Source: Treponema sp.
Lineage (GTDB): Bacteria > Spirochaetota > Spirochaetia > Treponematales > Treponemataceae
Reading direction: 5' to 3'
Length of the DNA stretch: 64,000 nucleotides
Assembly: GCA_024402695.1 (NCBI GenBank)
Contig: JAKSTG010000006.1
Coordinates: forward strand, 1 to 64,000
The number at the start of each line of letters is the position of its first letter. The stretch's first letter is position 1. Position numbers and translations under genes: made by a program. Under the pieces are notes generated by a model. It did no database searches, was not told the DNA's origin, and worked only from the letters and a program-made list of their open reading frames with translations. This document shows, piece by piece, positions 1-6,792 of this stretch.

Positions 1-53
1 AATGCACCTCCTAAAATTGAACTTTATTTGTCCAACTTTAGGGGTGCACTTCA
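1..53 (-). mobile_element. Terminal inverted repeat of an IS3-family (IS150-like) element, cut by the window start
   Basis: Read on the minus strand, the segment begins TGAAGTGCACCCC followed by TAAAGTTGGACA. This resembles the end of IS150-group IS3 elements, which usually start TGAACTGCACCCC and continue with AAAAGTTGGAC. About 30 bases further in is AGGAGGTGCATT, which looks like the ribosome binding site of the first transposase frame, so this is probably the left end with the transposase lying before base 1. The family match is from memory of IS150-type termini. A short non-autonomous relative is also possible. Confidence 0.45.
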
Positions 54-70
54 ATGAAGGGCGCTTTTTT

Positions 71-283
71 TTAGAACACCTTGAAGATATGTCCGCTGAA
101 AAGCAGGCAGATAAAATCAAGTACCCAGAAAATGTTCCAGCCTGTCAGAAGGCGGAAGAGTGCACAGAAAATGTGTCCGTCTGAAATTCTCTGAATGATT
201 CCCAGAATAGGTCCTAAAATCAGACAAAGGATAAGGCTGATAAATCTATTAATTCCAAAATAGTCTTTCTGTGAGTTTGCCAT
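71..283 (-). CDS. Small membrane protein, TM2-like
   Basis: A 70-residue protein with two hydrophobic stretches, about residues 13-30 and 40-66. The second contains a GWNIFWVLDF motif that resembles the Trp/Asp signature of TM2-type small membrane proteins, but the match is weak. The start is well supported: AAGGAG lies seven bases before the ATG. It begins 14 bases after the end of copA on the same strand, so it may be the last gene of the copper operon. That does not prove a role in copper handling, and no metal-binding motif is seen. The stop codon is directly followed by A-rich sequence and GCGCCC, then by the insertion-element end, which may have disrupted the original terminator. Confidence 0.6.
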   Translation of the reverse strand: MANSQKDYFGINRFISLILCLILGPILGIIQRISDGHIFCALFRLLTGWNIFWVLDFICLLFSGHIFKVF

Positions 284-297
284 TTTATTCTCCTTGT

Positions 298-507
298 TTA
301 GTTTACACCCAAAACTTCGTAGCCTGCCTCTTTTACAGCAGCAGTAAGAACATCATCTGCAACATCCTGTGACAGAGTTACAACGGCTGTTCCTTTTTCA
401 TGGCTGGCAACAGCCTCTGTTACACCGGCAACAGCTTCCAGTGCTTTTTTTACATGTGCTTCGCAGTGTGAACACATCATTCCTTTAACGTTGATTGTTT
501 TTTCCAT
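298..507 (-). other. Possible internal translation start giving a free 69-residue CopZ-like copper chaperone
   Basis: Inside copA, in frame, an ATG at 505-507 is preceded by AAAGGGGAAATCCAAA, a plausible ribosome binding site nine bases upstream. The product starting there (MEKTINVKGMMCSHC...) has the length and MxCxxC motif of a complete CopZ chaperone and begins exactly at the domain boundary. E. coli is known to make a short chaperone from copA by frameshifting; here an internal start would do the same. It could equally be the relic of a recent copA-copZ fusion with no separate product. Confidence 0.45.
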
Positions 508-2802
508 TTTGGATTTCCCCTTTATTTGTGATTTATTTTTAATTTTTTTATCTCTTGATGAATTGTAAACCTTTGTAAGATTCAGACGCAAGGCATTTGA
601 AACTACACAGAAACTTGAAAGGCTCATGGCCATGGCTCCGAACATCGGGTTCAGTTTCCATCCAAATAAACTGATGAAAACTCCTGCTGCCAGTGGAATA
701 CCGATTGTATTATAAATGAAAGCCCAGAAAAGATTTTCTTTTATGTTTAACAGAGTTTTGCGGCTTAGTCTTATGGCGGCAGGAACGTCCAGCAGACTGT
801 CTTTCATCAGAACAATTTGGGCTGCATCAACGGCAACGTCTGTTCCGGTTCCAATTGCAATTCCCACGTCAGCTTCAGTAAGGGCAACAGCATCATTGAT
901 TCCGTCTCCAACCATACAAGTAATTCCTTGGGCTTTAAGCTCTTTTACAATTGCCGCTTTCTGTGAAGGCAGGATTCCCGCATAGACTTTATCTATGCCA
1001 GCAAGTTTTGCAATTGCACGGGCTGTCTTTTCATTGTCCCCTGTAAGCATGATTGTTTTTACACCCATGTTTTTAAGCTGACTGATTGCTTCGGCACTTT
1101 CTGTTTTAATTGTGTCAGATACTGCAATCAGTCCAAGGAATTCATTTTCAGATGCAAAGAATAAAGGAGTCTTTCCCTTTTCTGAAAAGCTGTCTGCTTT
1201 ATCCAGAGCTTCTTTTGAAATCTGAGTCTTTGACTGGATGTAATCTTTGTTTCCACCAAAAACTTTTTTACCGCCAATAATTCCTTCAAGTCCTTTTCCA
1301 AAAATTGCTGAAAAATCCGAAACTTCAATCAGATCGATTTTCTCTTTCTCTGCTTTATGAAGGATGGCCTTTGAAAGTGGATGTTCACTTTTTGTTTCAA
1401 GGCTTGCTGCCAGTTTCAGTAAATCTGGATTACATTCAAAAACGTCAGTTACTTCTGGAGTTCCTTTTGTGATGGTGCCAGTCTTATCAAAAGCAACAAT
1501 ACTGATTTTGCCTGACTGTTCAAGAGTAACAGAGTTTTTGAAAAGGATTCCGTTCTTTGCGCCCATTCCATTTCCCACCATGATCGCAACCGGAGTGGCA
1601 AGTCCAAGAGCACAAGGGCAGCTTATAACAAGTACGCTGATTCCACGGGCAAGGGCGAATCCAATTTCCTGGCCAATCAAAAGCCACACTGCAATTGTGA
1701 CAAGTGAAATGCAGATTACAACAGGAACAAAAATGCCGGAAACCTTGTCTGCGATTTTTGCGATAGGGGCTTTGGTTGCTGCTGATTCAGAAACCATCTG
1801 GATGATTTTTGAAAGAGTTGTATCGCTGCCTACTGCAGTTGCGCGGCATTTTAAAAATCCTGAAGTGTTCAGTGTTCCGCTGGAAACTTTGCTTCCTTCA
1901 CTTTTTTCTGAAGGGATACTTTCGCCTGTAAGACTTGCCTCGTTTACGGCGCTGGTTCCTTCCACTACGATTCCATCAACGGCGATGTTTTCTCCGGGAC
2001 GTACTGTGAAAATTTCTCCCACCGAAATTTCTTCTACAGGAACTTCGATTTCTTTTCCGTCCCGAATTACTGTTGCGGTCTGAGGAGCAAGTTTCAAAAG
2101 TGATTTAAGCGCGTTTGTAGTTTTTCCTTTTGATTTTGCTTCGAGAAGTTTTCCAACAGTAATCAAAGTCAGAATTGTTGCTGCGGATTCAAAATAGAAT
2201 TCATGCATAAGTCCCATGACTTTTTCACTGTTGCCTGCGTTCTGATAATAGGTCATAAGGAAAAGAATGACTGTGCTGTAAACAAAGGAAGCGGAAGATC
2301 CCAATGCAACAAGAGTATCCATGTTTGGACTTCTGTGAAAAAGTGATTTGAATCCATTTACAAAAAATTTCTGGTTTATAACCATGACGATTGCCGCAAG
2401 AATAAGCTGGCTTAATCCCATCATCACATGGTTTCCTGTCATGAAAGCAGGAAGGGGCCAGTTCCACATCATGTGGCCCATGGAAATATACATCAGAACA
2501 ATAAGGAATCCCAGGGATGCGAAAAGTCTTTTCTTCAGCACAGGGGATTCTTTGTCTTTCAGAAAATCGTCCTGATCAGGTTTTTTTTCGGCAGAAGAAT
2601 TTTTGTTTTTTGATTTTGCTCCGTAGCCAGCTTCTTCAACTGCAGAAATAATTTCGCTTTCAGAAGCAGTTCCTTCCAGGACCATAGAGTTTGTAAGAAG
2701 ATTTACAGAACAGTTTGTAACGCCTGGAACCTTTGACACCGCCTTTTCAACACGGGCAACACAGGCCGCGCAGCTCATTCCGGTAACTTCGTAATTTTGC
2801 AT
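298..2802 (-). CDS. copA: Copper-exporting P1B-type ATPase with a C-terminal CopZ-like domain
   Basis: Pumps Cu(I) out of the cytoplasm at the cost of ATP. Visible in order: an N-terminal heavy-metal domain with GMSCAAC (residues 8-14), membrane helices, the actuator TGES near 292, the metal-site CPC near 396, the phosphorylation motif DKTGT near 438, the SEHP motif, and GDGIND near 632. The last reads GDGINDAVAL, where most relatives have APAL. After the last membrane helices comes a basic linker (about residues 745-765) and a second complete heavy-metal domain with MMCSHC, so the protein carries metal-binding domains at both ends. The start has GGAGGT six bases upstream and lies 12 bases after csoR, with which it forms one operon. 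Confidence 0.95.
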   Translation of the reverse strand: MQNYEVTGMSCAACVARVEKAVSKVPGVTNCSVNLLTNSMVLEGTASESEIISAVEEAGYGAKSKNKNSSAEKKPDQDDFLKDKESPVLKKRLFASLGFLIVLMYISMGHMMWNWPLPAFMTGNHVMMGLSQLILAAIVMVINQKFFVNGFKSLFHRSPNMDTLVALGSSASFVYSTVILFLMTYYQNAGNSEKVMGLMHEFYFESAATILTLITVGKLLEAKSKGKTTNALKSLLKLAPQTATVIRDGKEIEVPVEEISVGEIFTVRPGENIAVDGIVVEGTSAVNEASLTGESIPSEKSEGSKVSSGTLNTSGFLKCRATAVGSDTTLSKIIQMVSESAATKAPIAKIADKVSGIFVPVVICISLVTIAVWLLIGQEIGFALARGISVLVISCPCALGLATPVAIMVGNGMGAKNGILFKNSVTLEQSGKISIVAFDKTGTITKGTPEVTDVFECNPDLLKLAASLETKSEHPLSKAILHKAEKEKIDLIEVSDFSAIFGKGLEGIIGGKKVFGGNKDYIQSKTQISKEALDKADSFSEKGKTPLFFASENEFLGLIAVSDTIKTESAEAISQLKNMGVKTIMLTGDNEKTARAIAKLAGIDKVYAGILPSQKAAIVKELKAQGITCMVGDGINDAVALTEADVGIAIGTGTDVAVDAAQIVLMKDSLLDVPAAIRLSRKTLLNIKENLFWAFIYNTIGIPLAAGVFISLFGWKLNPMFGAMAMSLSSFCVVSNALRLNLTKVYNSSRDKKIKNKSQIKGKSKMEKTINVKGMMCSHCEAHVKKALEAVAGVTEAVASHEKGTAVVTLSQDVADDVLTAAVKEAGYEVLGVN

Positions 2803-2814
2803 GACTAACCTCCA

Positions 2815-3144
2815 TTATTTAAGTTTCTGGAGTGTCCAGATCAGTTCATCAATAACTTCGTCTTTGCCATTTTTAAGGTCACGTTTTACGCAGCCTTTGA
2901 TATGATTTTTCAGGATTTCCATTGAAAGGGATTCCAGGGCAGAGCGGGCGGCGCTAACCTGGGTAAGAATATCAGTACAGTAGGCATCAGCATCCACCAT
3001 GTTTTTAATTCCGCGGATCTGGCCTTCAATTTTACTGAGTCTTGTAGTGAGTCGTTTTTTGTCTTCATCATGACGGATTGTCTTTTTTGTTCCGTCGAGG
3101 GATGCATCAGCTTCTGCTGAACAGCGGCAAGATTTCTTTTCCAT
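2815..3144 (-). CDS. csoR: Copper-sensing repressor, CsoR family
   Basis: An all-helical Cu(I)-responsive repressor. The three Cu ligands of the family (Cys-His-Cys) are present in the YCTDI and KNHIKGC segments, and RLSKIEGQIRGI is the usual helix-1 signature. An upstream in-frame ATG at 3189 would place the promoter and operator inside the gene, so the ATG at 3144 (MEKKSCRC) is chosen, giving 109 residues. The N-terminus has an extra Cys pair (SCRCS). It is the first gene of the csoR-copA operon and lies directly behind its own operator, so autoregulation is expected. Nickel or other metals are possible for this family, but the ligand set and copA neighbour favour copper. Confidence 0.93.
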   Translation of the reverse strand: MEKKSCRCSAEADASLDGTKKTIRHDEDKKRLTTRLSKIEGQIRGIKNMVDADAYCTDILTQVSAARSALESLSMEILKNHIKGCVKRDLKNGKDEVIDELIWTLQKLK

Positions 3145-3150
3145 ATTTTG

Positions 3151-3180
3151 AATATACCCCCTAGGGGTATCAAAAGTCAA
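3151..3180 (-). promoter_or_regulatory. csoR-copA promoter with CsoR operator
   Basis: On the minus strand a -35 TTGACT (3175-3180) and a -10 TATATT (3151-3156) are 18 bases apart. The spacer holds the near-perfect palindrome ATACCCCTAGGGGGTAT (3154-3170), the classic CsoR operator form. Repressor binding there would block RNA polymerase directly. The -10 ends only six bases before the csoR ATG, so the transcript should have little or no 5' leader. Confidence 0.85.
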
Positions 3181-3210
3181 GAAGAACAAAGTTTGAAGTT
3201 GTGGTTTAGA

Positions 3211-3753
3211 TTATTTCATTTTCCAGGAATGCATCATTATGTAAGCCGCCATAGATTCCGCGCTGGTACCAGAACTTACAAAATGTGGACAACCGCAGAC
3301 TTCATGAATCAGCCCATAAGAGTCTACATAGTTTTCCATTGTGGTTACAATCTTGTCTGCATAAACCAGATAGTTTTCAGGAGGCTATCCAAAAGAGCAT
3401 TTGACATTTTGCACAGGTTCTTTGAGATTTTAATTTTGCCTGCAGCTTTTGCAATATCTGCGACCGCTGCCATTCCCATTAAAGCCCAGCCATTTCCTGT
3501 AGCCCATAATTTATCGCCGGTTATATCAAAAGCTTTTTTAACAACGTATCCGTTTGCAGCAGGGTCCGTAACGGCAATATTTTCATTTATTACGGCAAGT
3601 CTTCCATCCGGTTGCTGGCGTAAAACTGCATCATGTGCCATTGCTATTGCAGTTTCAATGTTCATAAATTGTCTGCATACAAACTCCTTGTTCCCAATGG
3701 TAACGCTGAACAGCAAGCATTGCCATTTTGACTTTCTCGAAGTTTGATTTCAT
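3211..3753 (-). pseudogene. Decayed family 88/105-type glycoside hydrolase (unsaturated glycuronyl hydrolase)
   Basis: Three pieces in different frames line up with one family. The first, from an ATG at 3753 with GGAGAAG before it, gives MAMLAVQRYHWEQGVCMQ, the usual GH105 N-terminal WEQGV motif, and soon hits a stop. The second, in another frame (to about 3370), has DPAANG and then WATGNGWALMG, a core motif of the family. The third, again in a different frame, has IHEVCGCPHFVSSGTSAES and ends at 3211. Intact members have about 350-380 residues; here only about 180 codons remain, and over 100 residues are missing between DPAANG and GNGWA. The gene cannot make an active enzyme that cleaves unsaturated uronyl residues from pectin-type oligosaccharides. 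Confidence 0.8.
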
Positions 3754-3800
3754 TTTCTTCTCCAAATCTTCAGTGAGTTTATAACAGGCTTAGACTCAGC

Positions 3801-3846
3801 CGAAAAAAAAAGCGTCATCCAAAAATATTCAGGATGACGCTTTTTA
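3801..3846. terminator. Bidirectional intrinsic terminator
   Basis: GCGTCATCC (3812-3820) pairs with GGATGACGC (3832-3840), with A-rich sequence before and T-rich after, so it can act on both strands. It most likely ends aspS on the minus strand. Confidence 0.85.
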
Positions 3847-3860
3847 ATTAATTTCTAAAA

Positions 3861-5693
3861 CTATTCTTCAATGTCGTAGCAAGTGATGTGCAGATCTTTA
3901 AGCTGCTGTTCATCAACAGGAGCAGGACATTCATCCATTGGGCTTGCTGCTAAGTTATTCTTAGGGAATGCAATTACTTCGTGGATGCTTTCTTCGTGGC
4001 GCATGAGCATGATCAGGCGGTCAAGACCAGGTGCAATTCCTCCGTGTGGTGGAGCACCGAATTTGAATGCCTGTACCAGGAAGCCGAATGCTTTTTCTGC
4101 GCGTTCGTTTGAGTAACCAACGATTTTGAAAATCTTCTGCTGAAGAGCTGGGTCATTGATACGCATAGAACCTGAAGCAAGTTCGTATCCGTTAAGAACC
4201 AGGTCGTAAAGGTCACCCTTTACTTCGCCAGGATTTGATTCCAGTGTATCCCAGTATTTTTTCTGTGGAAGTGTGAACATGTGGTGTTCTGTTTCCCAGT
4301 GGTTTTCATCTTCGTTCCATGCAAAGTATGGGAAGTCGATGATCCATGCAAAGTGGAATTCATCTTCCGGATTGTAAAGGTTCAGGTCTTTACCAAGCTG
4401 TTTACGAACAGCACCAAGAGCTGTACATGCAAGCTGCCATTTTTCGTCGCTTACGAAAAGCAGAAGGTCGTTCTTTTCAGCACCAAGTTTTGCGCAAACT
4501 TCAGCTTCTTTTCCAGCATAGAATTTAGAGATTCCGCCTTCGAAAGCACCTTCAGCATTTACTTTCATCCATGCAAGACCTTTTGCCTTGTATGTTTTTG
4601 CAACGGCTTCCAGAGCTTCAACCATTTTGCGGCTGTATTTGTCTGCAACGTTTTTAACAACCAGAGCTTTGAGTCCTGAACGTTCGTGGCGTGGAAGAGT
4701 TTTGTCTGCTTTTGCAGCGCCTGCTTTGAATGCGGCAAAGTCAGAAATGTCTGCCATGAAAGCAGCATCCTGCATTTTCATATCAAAGCGAAGGTCCGGT
4801 TTGTCTGATCCATAAAGGTCAAAAGCATCTTCCCAAGTGATGCGGTCAAATTTTGCTGGAAGATCGTAGTTCAGAGTTTTCTTGAAAATGTGCTGCATCA
4901 TTCCTTCTGTTGTAGAAAGAACTTCTTCACGGTTTGTGAATGACATTTCCATATCAATCTGTGTGAATTCAGGCTGGCGGTCGCCACGTGCGTCTTCATC
5001 GCGGTAACAGCGTGCAATCTGGAAGTATTTGTCGAATCCGGAAACCATGAGCAGCTGTTTGTAAAGCTGTGGACTCTGTGGGAGAGAGTAGAATTTTCCA
5101 GGGTGAACACGGCTAGGAACCAGGTAGTCACGTGCTCCTTCAGGAGTAGACTTAATGAAAGTTGGAGTTTCAATTTCCAGGAAGCCTTTTGATGTAAGGT
5201 ATTCGCGTGTTGCAAAAGTTACCTGTGAACGCAGGATAATGTTTTTCTGCATTGGGTCGCGGCGAAGATCCAGGTAGCGGTATTTAAGACGCAGGTCTTC
5301 GTTTGGAAGAACGATTGTTCCGTCCTTCTGGCGAACTTCTTCAATAGAGAATGGCAGTTCCTGTGAAGTTGTGAAGATTTCGATATCTGAAGCTTCAACT
5401 TCAATTTCACCTGTAGCCATATCAGGGTTAATATCTTTGTCAGCGCGGGCGGCAACTACACCTTCCACGGCGATACAATATTCACTTTTAAGTGATGAAG
5501 CGATTTTTTTAACGTCGTCGCTGGCAGAATCCCCAACCATTACCTGAGTGATTCCGTAACGGTCACGGAGCATGATGAATGTGAGTCCACCCAAGTCACG
5601 GGCGCGGCTTACCCAACCGTTCAATACGACCTTTTTACCAACATCTGCCTTGCGAAGGTCACCGCAAGTTACAGTTCTTTTTGTATTTTCCAT
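3861..5693 (-). CDS. aspS: Aspartyl-tRNA synthetase, bacterial type
   Basis: Charges tRNA-Asp with aspartate. The 610-residue length fits the bacterial form. An N-terminal OB-fold anticodon-binding domain (about 1-110) carries GWVSRARDLGGLTFIMLRD. The class II catalytic core follows with motif 2 around 222-250 (YRDEDARGDRQPEFTQID) and motif 3 near 554 (GIAPGLDRL), with the bacterial GAD insertion domain between them (about 290-420). No Shine-Dalgarno sequence precedes the ATG; instead a strong promoter ends eight bases upstream. Whether it also charges tRNA-Asn cannot be decided from this window. It is monocistronic with its own terminator. Confidence 0.97.
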   Translation of the reverse strand: MENTKRTVTCGDLRKADVGKKVVLNGWVSRARDLGGLTFIMLRDRYGITQVMVGDSASDDVKKIASSLKSEYCIAVEGVVAARADKDINPDMATGEIEVEASDIEIFTTSQELPFSIEEVRQKDGTIVLPNEDLRLKYRYLDLRRDPMQKNIILRSQVTFATREYLTSKGFLEIETPTFIKSTPEGARDYLVPSRVHPGKFYSLPQSPQLYKQLLMVSGFDKYFQIARCYRDEDARGDRQPEFTQIDMEMSFTNREEVLSTTEGMMQHIFKKTLNYDLPAKFDRITWEDAFDLYGSDKPDLRFDMKMQDAAFMADISDFAAFKAGAAKADKTLPRHERSGLKALVVKNVADKYSRKMVEALEAVAKTYKAKGLAWMKVNAEGAFEGGISKFYAGKEAEVCAKLGAEKNDLLLFVSDEKWQLACTALGAVRKQLGKDLNLYNPEDEFHFAWIIDFPYFAWNEDENHWETEHHMFTLPQKKYWDTLESNPGEVKGDLYDLVLNGYELASGSMRINDPALQQKIFKIVGYSNERAEKAFGFLVQAFKFGAPPHGGIAPGLDRLIMLMRHEESIHEVIAFPKNNLAASPMDECPAPVDEQQLKDLHITCYDIEE

Positions 5694-5701
5694 AGTTTTC
5701 T

Positions 5702-5730
5702 ATTATATGATTTTGATTGTTTTTATTCAA
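5702..5730 (-). promoter_or_regulatory. aspS promoter, predicted leaderless
   Basis: TTGAAT (5725-5730) and TATAAT (5702-5707) are separated by exactly 17 bases on the minus strand. The -10 ends eight bases before the aspS ATG at 5693, so transcription should begin at or within two bases of the start codon. Confidence 0.65.
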
Positions 5731-5735
5731 TTTTA

Positions 5736-5853
5736 GGGCGTTCCTGTGGGCAGTAAAAACTGCCCACAGTCCCGTGCTGCGGGCTTCCGCGTCTTCGCGC
5801 TCCATTCTGAAGCTCTCTTCGGTCGCTTCAGAACGCTTCGCGGCCCTACGCCC
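5736..5853. repeat. 118-bp GC-rich multi-hairpin element
   Basis: Bounded by the inverted ends GGGCGT and ACGCCC. Inside are at least four stem-loops: CTGTGGGCAGT with ACTGCCCACAG (5744-5769), CCCG with CGGG (5771-5783), CGCG with CGCG (5788-5799), and TTCTGAAGC with GCTTCAGAA (5805-5833). It is far more GC-rich than the surroundings and lies between aspS and the DUF2147 gene. It looks like an interspersed palindromic (REP or MITE-like) element. A minus-strand reading frame crosses it but has no family match and is not taken as a gene. Confidence 0.6.
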
Positions 5854-5890
5854 GGTAACGCAAATAAATATGTCTAAAATCTCCACCTTG

Positions 5891-5899
5891 TGTTATAAT
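5891..5899 (+). promoter_or_regulatory. Extended -10 promoter of the DUF2147 gene
   Basis: TGTTATAAT is a perfect extended -10 (TGnTATAAT). It starts about 50 bases before the ATG at 5942. No good -35 is visible, which is usual for extended -10 promoters. Confidence 0.55.
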
Positions 5900-5941
5900 A
5901 AATACAATACCCAAAAGGGAAACAATTTCTGGAGGAAACTC

Positions 5942-6457
5942 ATGAAAAAATTAGTTCTTGCAGCACTTATGATCATGACAGCTGCACTTTGTTTCGCAAA
6001 AGATCCATGCGAAGGTTACTGGATCAGTTATGACGATAAAACAGGACAGGCAACAGCAGGCTGGGAAATCACAATCGATGCCAAAGGAAATCTTACAGGA
6101 AAAATCATTCATAATGCCCTGGAAGCAGATGATGTCCTTGCTTTTGACACAAAAGGAAAAGGCCCTTATGATGATTTCCCTGTTCCAGGCGATATGTACA
6201 AAATGCCGGTAGTTGGAACTCCATGGATTTACAACATGAAAAATGATGGCGAAGGAAAATGGTCAGGCGGAAAAGTTGTAGACCCACAGAGCGGAAACCG
6301 CTACAAGTGTAAAATTACTTTCCACAAAGCAGGAGAAAGCAAAAAGTATCCGGTTGATACACTTGAAATGCGCGGAGAACTGGGAGCCGGAATCGGACGC
6401 AGCCAGTACTGGAAAGCCGCAACAAAAGAAGAGGCAATGACAATTTCAAGTAAATAG
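5942..6457 (+). CDS. Secreted DUF2147-family protein
   Basis: A 171-residue exported protein. An N-terminal signal peptide (about 1-19) ends in a signal peptidase I-type site after CFA. The mature part begins with GYWISYDDKTGQATAGWEI, matching the DUF2147 pattern of a lipocalin-like beta barrel, and continues with G-W-rich strands (GKWSGG, GAGIGRSQYW). The function of the family is not established; periplasmic or envelope small-molecule binding is a guess. GGAGG sits seven bases before the chosen ATG. Earlier in-frame codons lie in the repeat element and are not used. It has its own promoter and terminator. Confidence 0.85.
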   Translation: MKKLVLAALMIMTAALCFAKDPCEGYWISYDDKTGQATAGWEITIDAKGNLTGKIIHNALEADDVLAFDTKGKGPYDDFPVPGDMYKMPVVGTPWIYNMKNDGEGKWSGGKVVDPQSGNRYKCKITFHKAGESKKYPVDTLEMRGELGAGIGRSQYWKAATKEEAMTISSK

Positions 6458-6476
6458 TTTTTGCATATGCGAACGA

Positions 6477-6503
6477 AGGACATCTTAGGATGTCCTTTTT
6501 TTT
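6477..6503 (+). terminator. Intrinsic terminator after the DUF2147 gene
   Basis: AAGGACA pairs with TGTCCTT across a seven-base loop and is followed by nine or more T residues. Confidence 0.85.
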
Positions 6504-6609
6504 TGGACTTTTTTTCTTTAAACAAAGTCAAAGCCGGTAGTATTACCTTTTATTATCTTGAAAAAATCCAAAGAAAAAAGTTAGAGTAAAAAAAAAGTTT
6601 GGAGAGAAA

Positions 6610-6792
6610 ATGAATTACATCCAACAAATGGATGAGACTGACTGTGGAGCTGCCTGTTTTGCAATGGTTGCTTCGCATTACAATTTTAAAAGTCAATTAC
6701 ATCTATCAGGGAAATTGCGGGAACAGATACCAAAGGGACTATGGTTATATAAAACCTTAATTGAGTTTACAAATCAAGGAAAAATAAAATGA
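6610..6792 (+). pseudogene. Frameshifted relic of a C39 peptidase (bacteriocin-exporter type)
   Basis: The first 29 residues (MNYIQQMDETDCGAACFAMV...) are the N-terminus of a C39 peptidase, including the catalytic-Cys motif DCGAAC. The next C39 motif appears in another frame (TSIREIAGTDTKGTMVI, about bases 6700-6752). The original frame then resumes for LIEFTNQGK, so two compensating shifts are needed. The catalytic His/Asp part, membrane domain and ATPase are absent. A good ribosome binding site (GGAG) precedes the ATG and the frame ends inside the start of the next gene (ATGA overlap), so a 60-residue peptide could still be made and could drive translational coupling. An intact parent would process double-glycine leader peptides. 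Confidence 0.7.

Noticed and set aside
2-184. 60-codon frame at the window start
   Set aside because: It lies across the insertion-element end and antisense to the small membrane gene; no family similarity.
1364-2083. 239-codon frame opposite copA
   Set aside because: Antisense shadow of a well-supported gene with low-complexity Ser/Thr/Pro content.
5659-5886. Minus-strand 75-codon frame upstream of aspS
   Set aside because: It runs through the 118-bp hairpin element and has no ribosome binding site or family match; the frame results from GC-rich repeat sequence.
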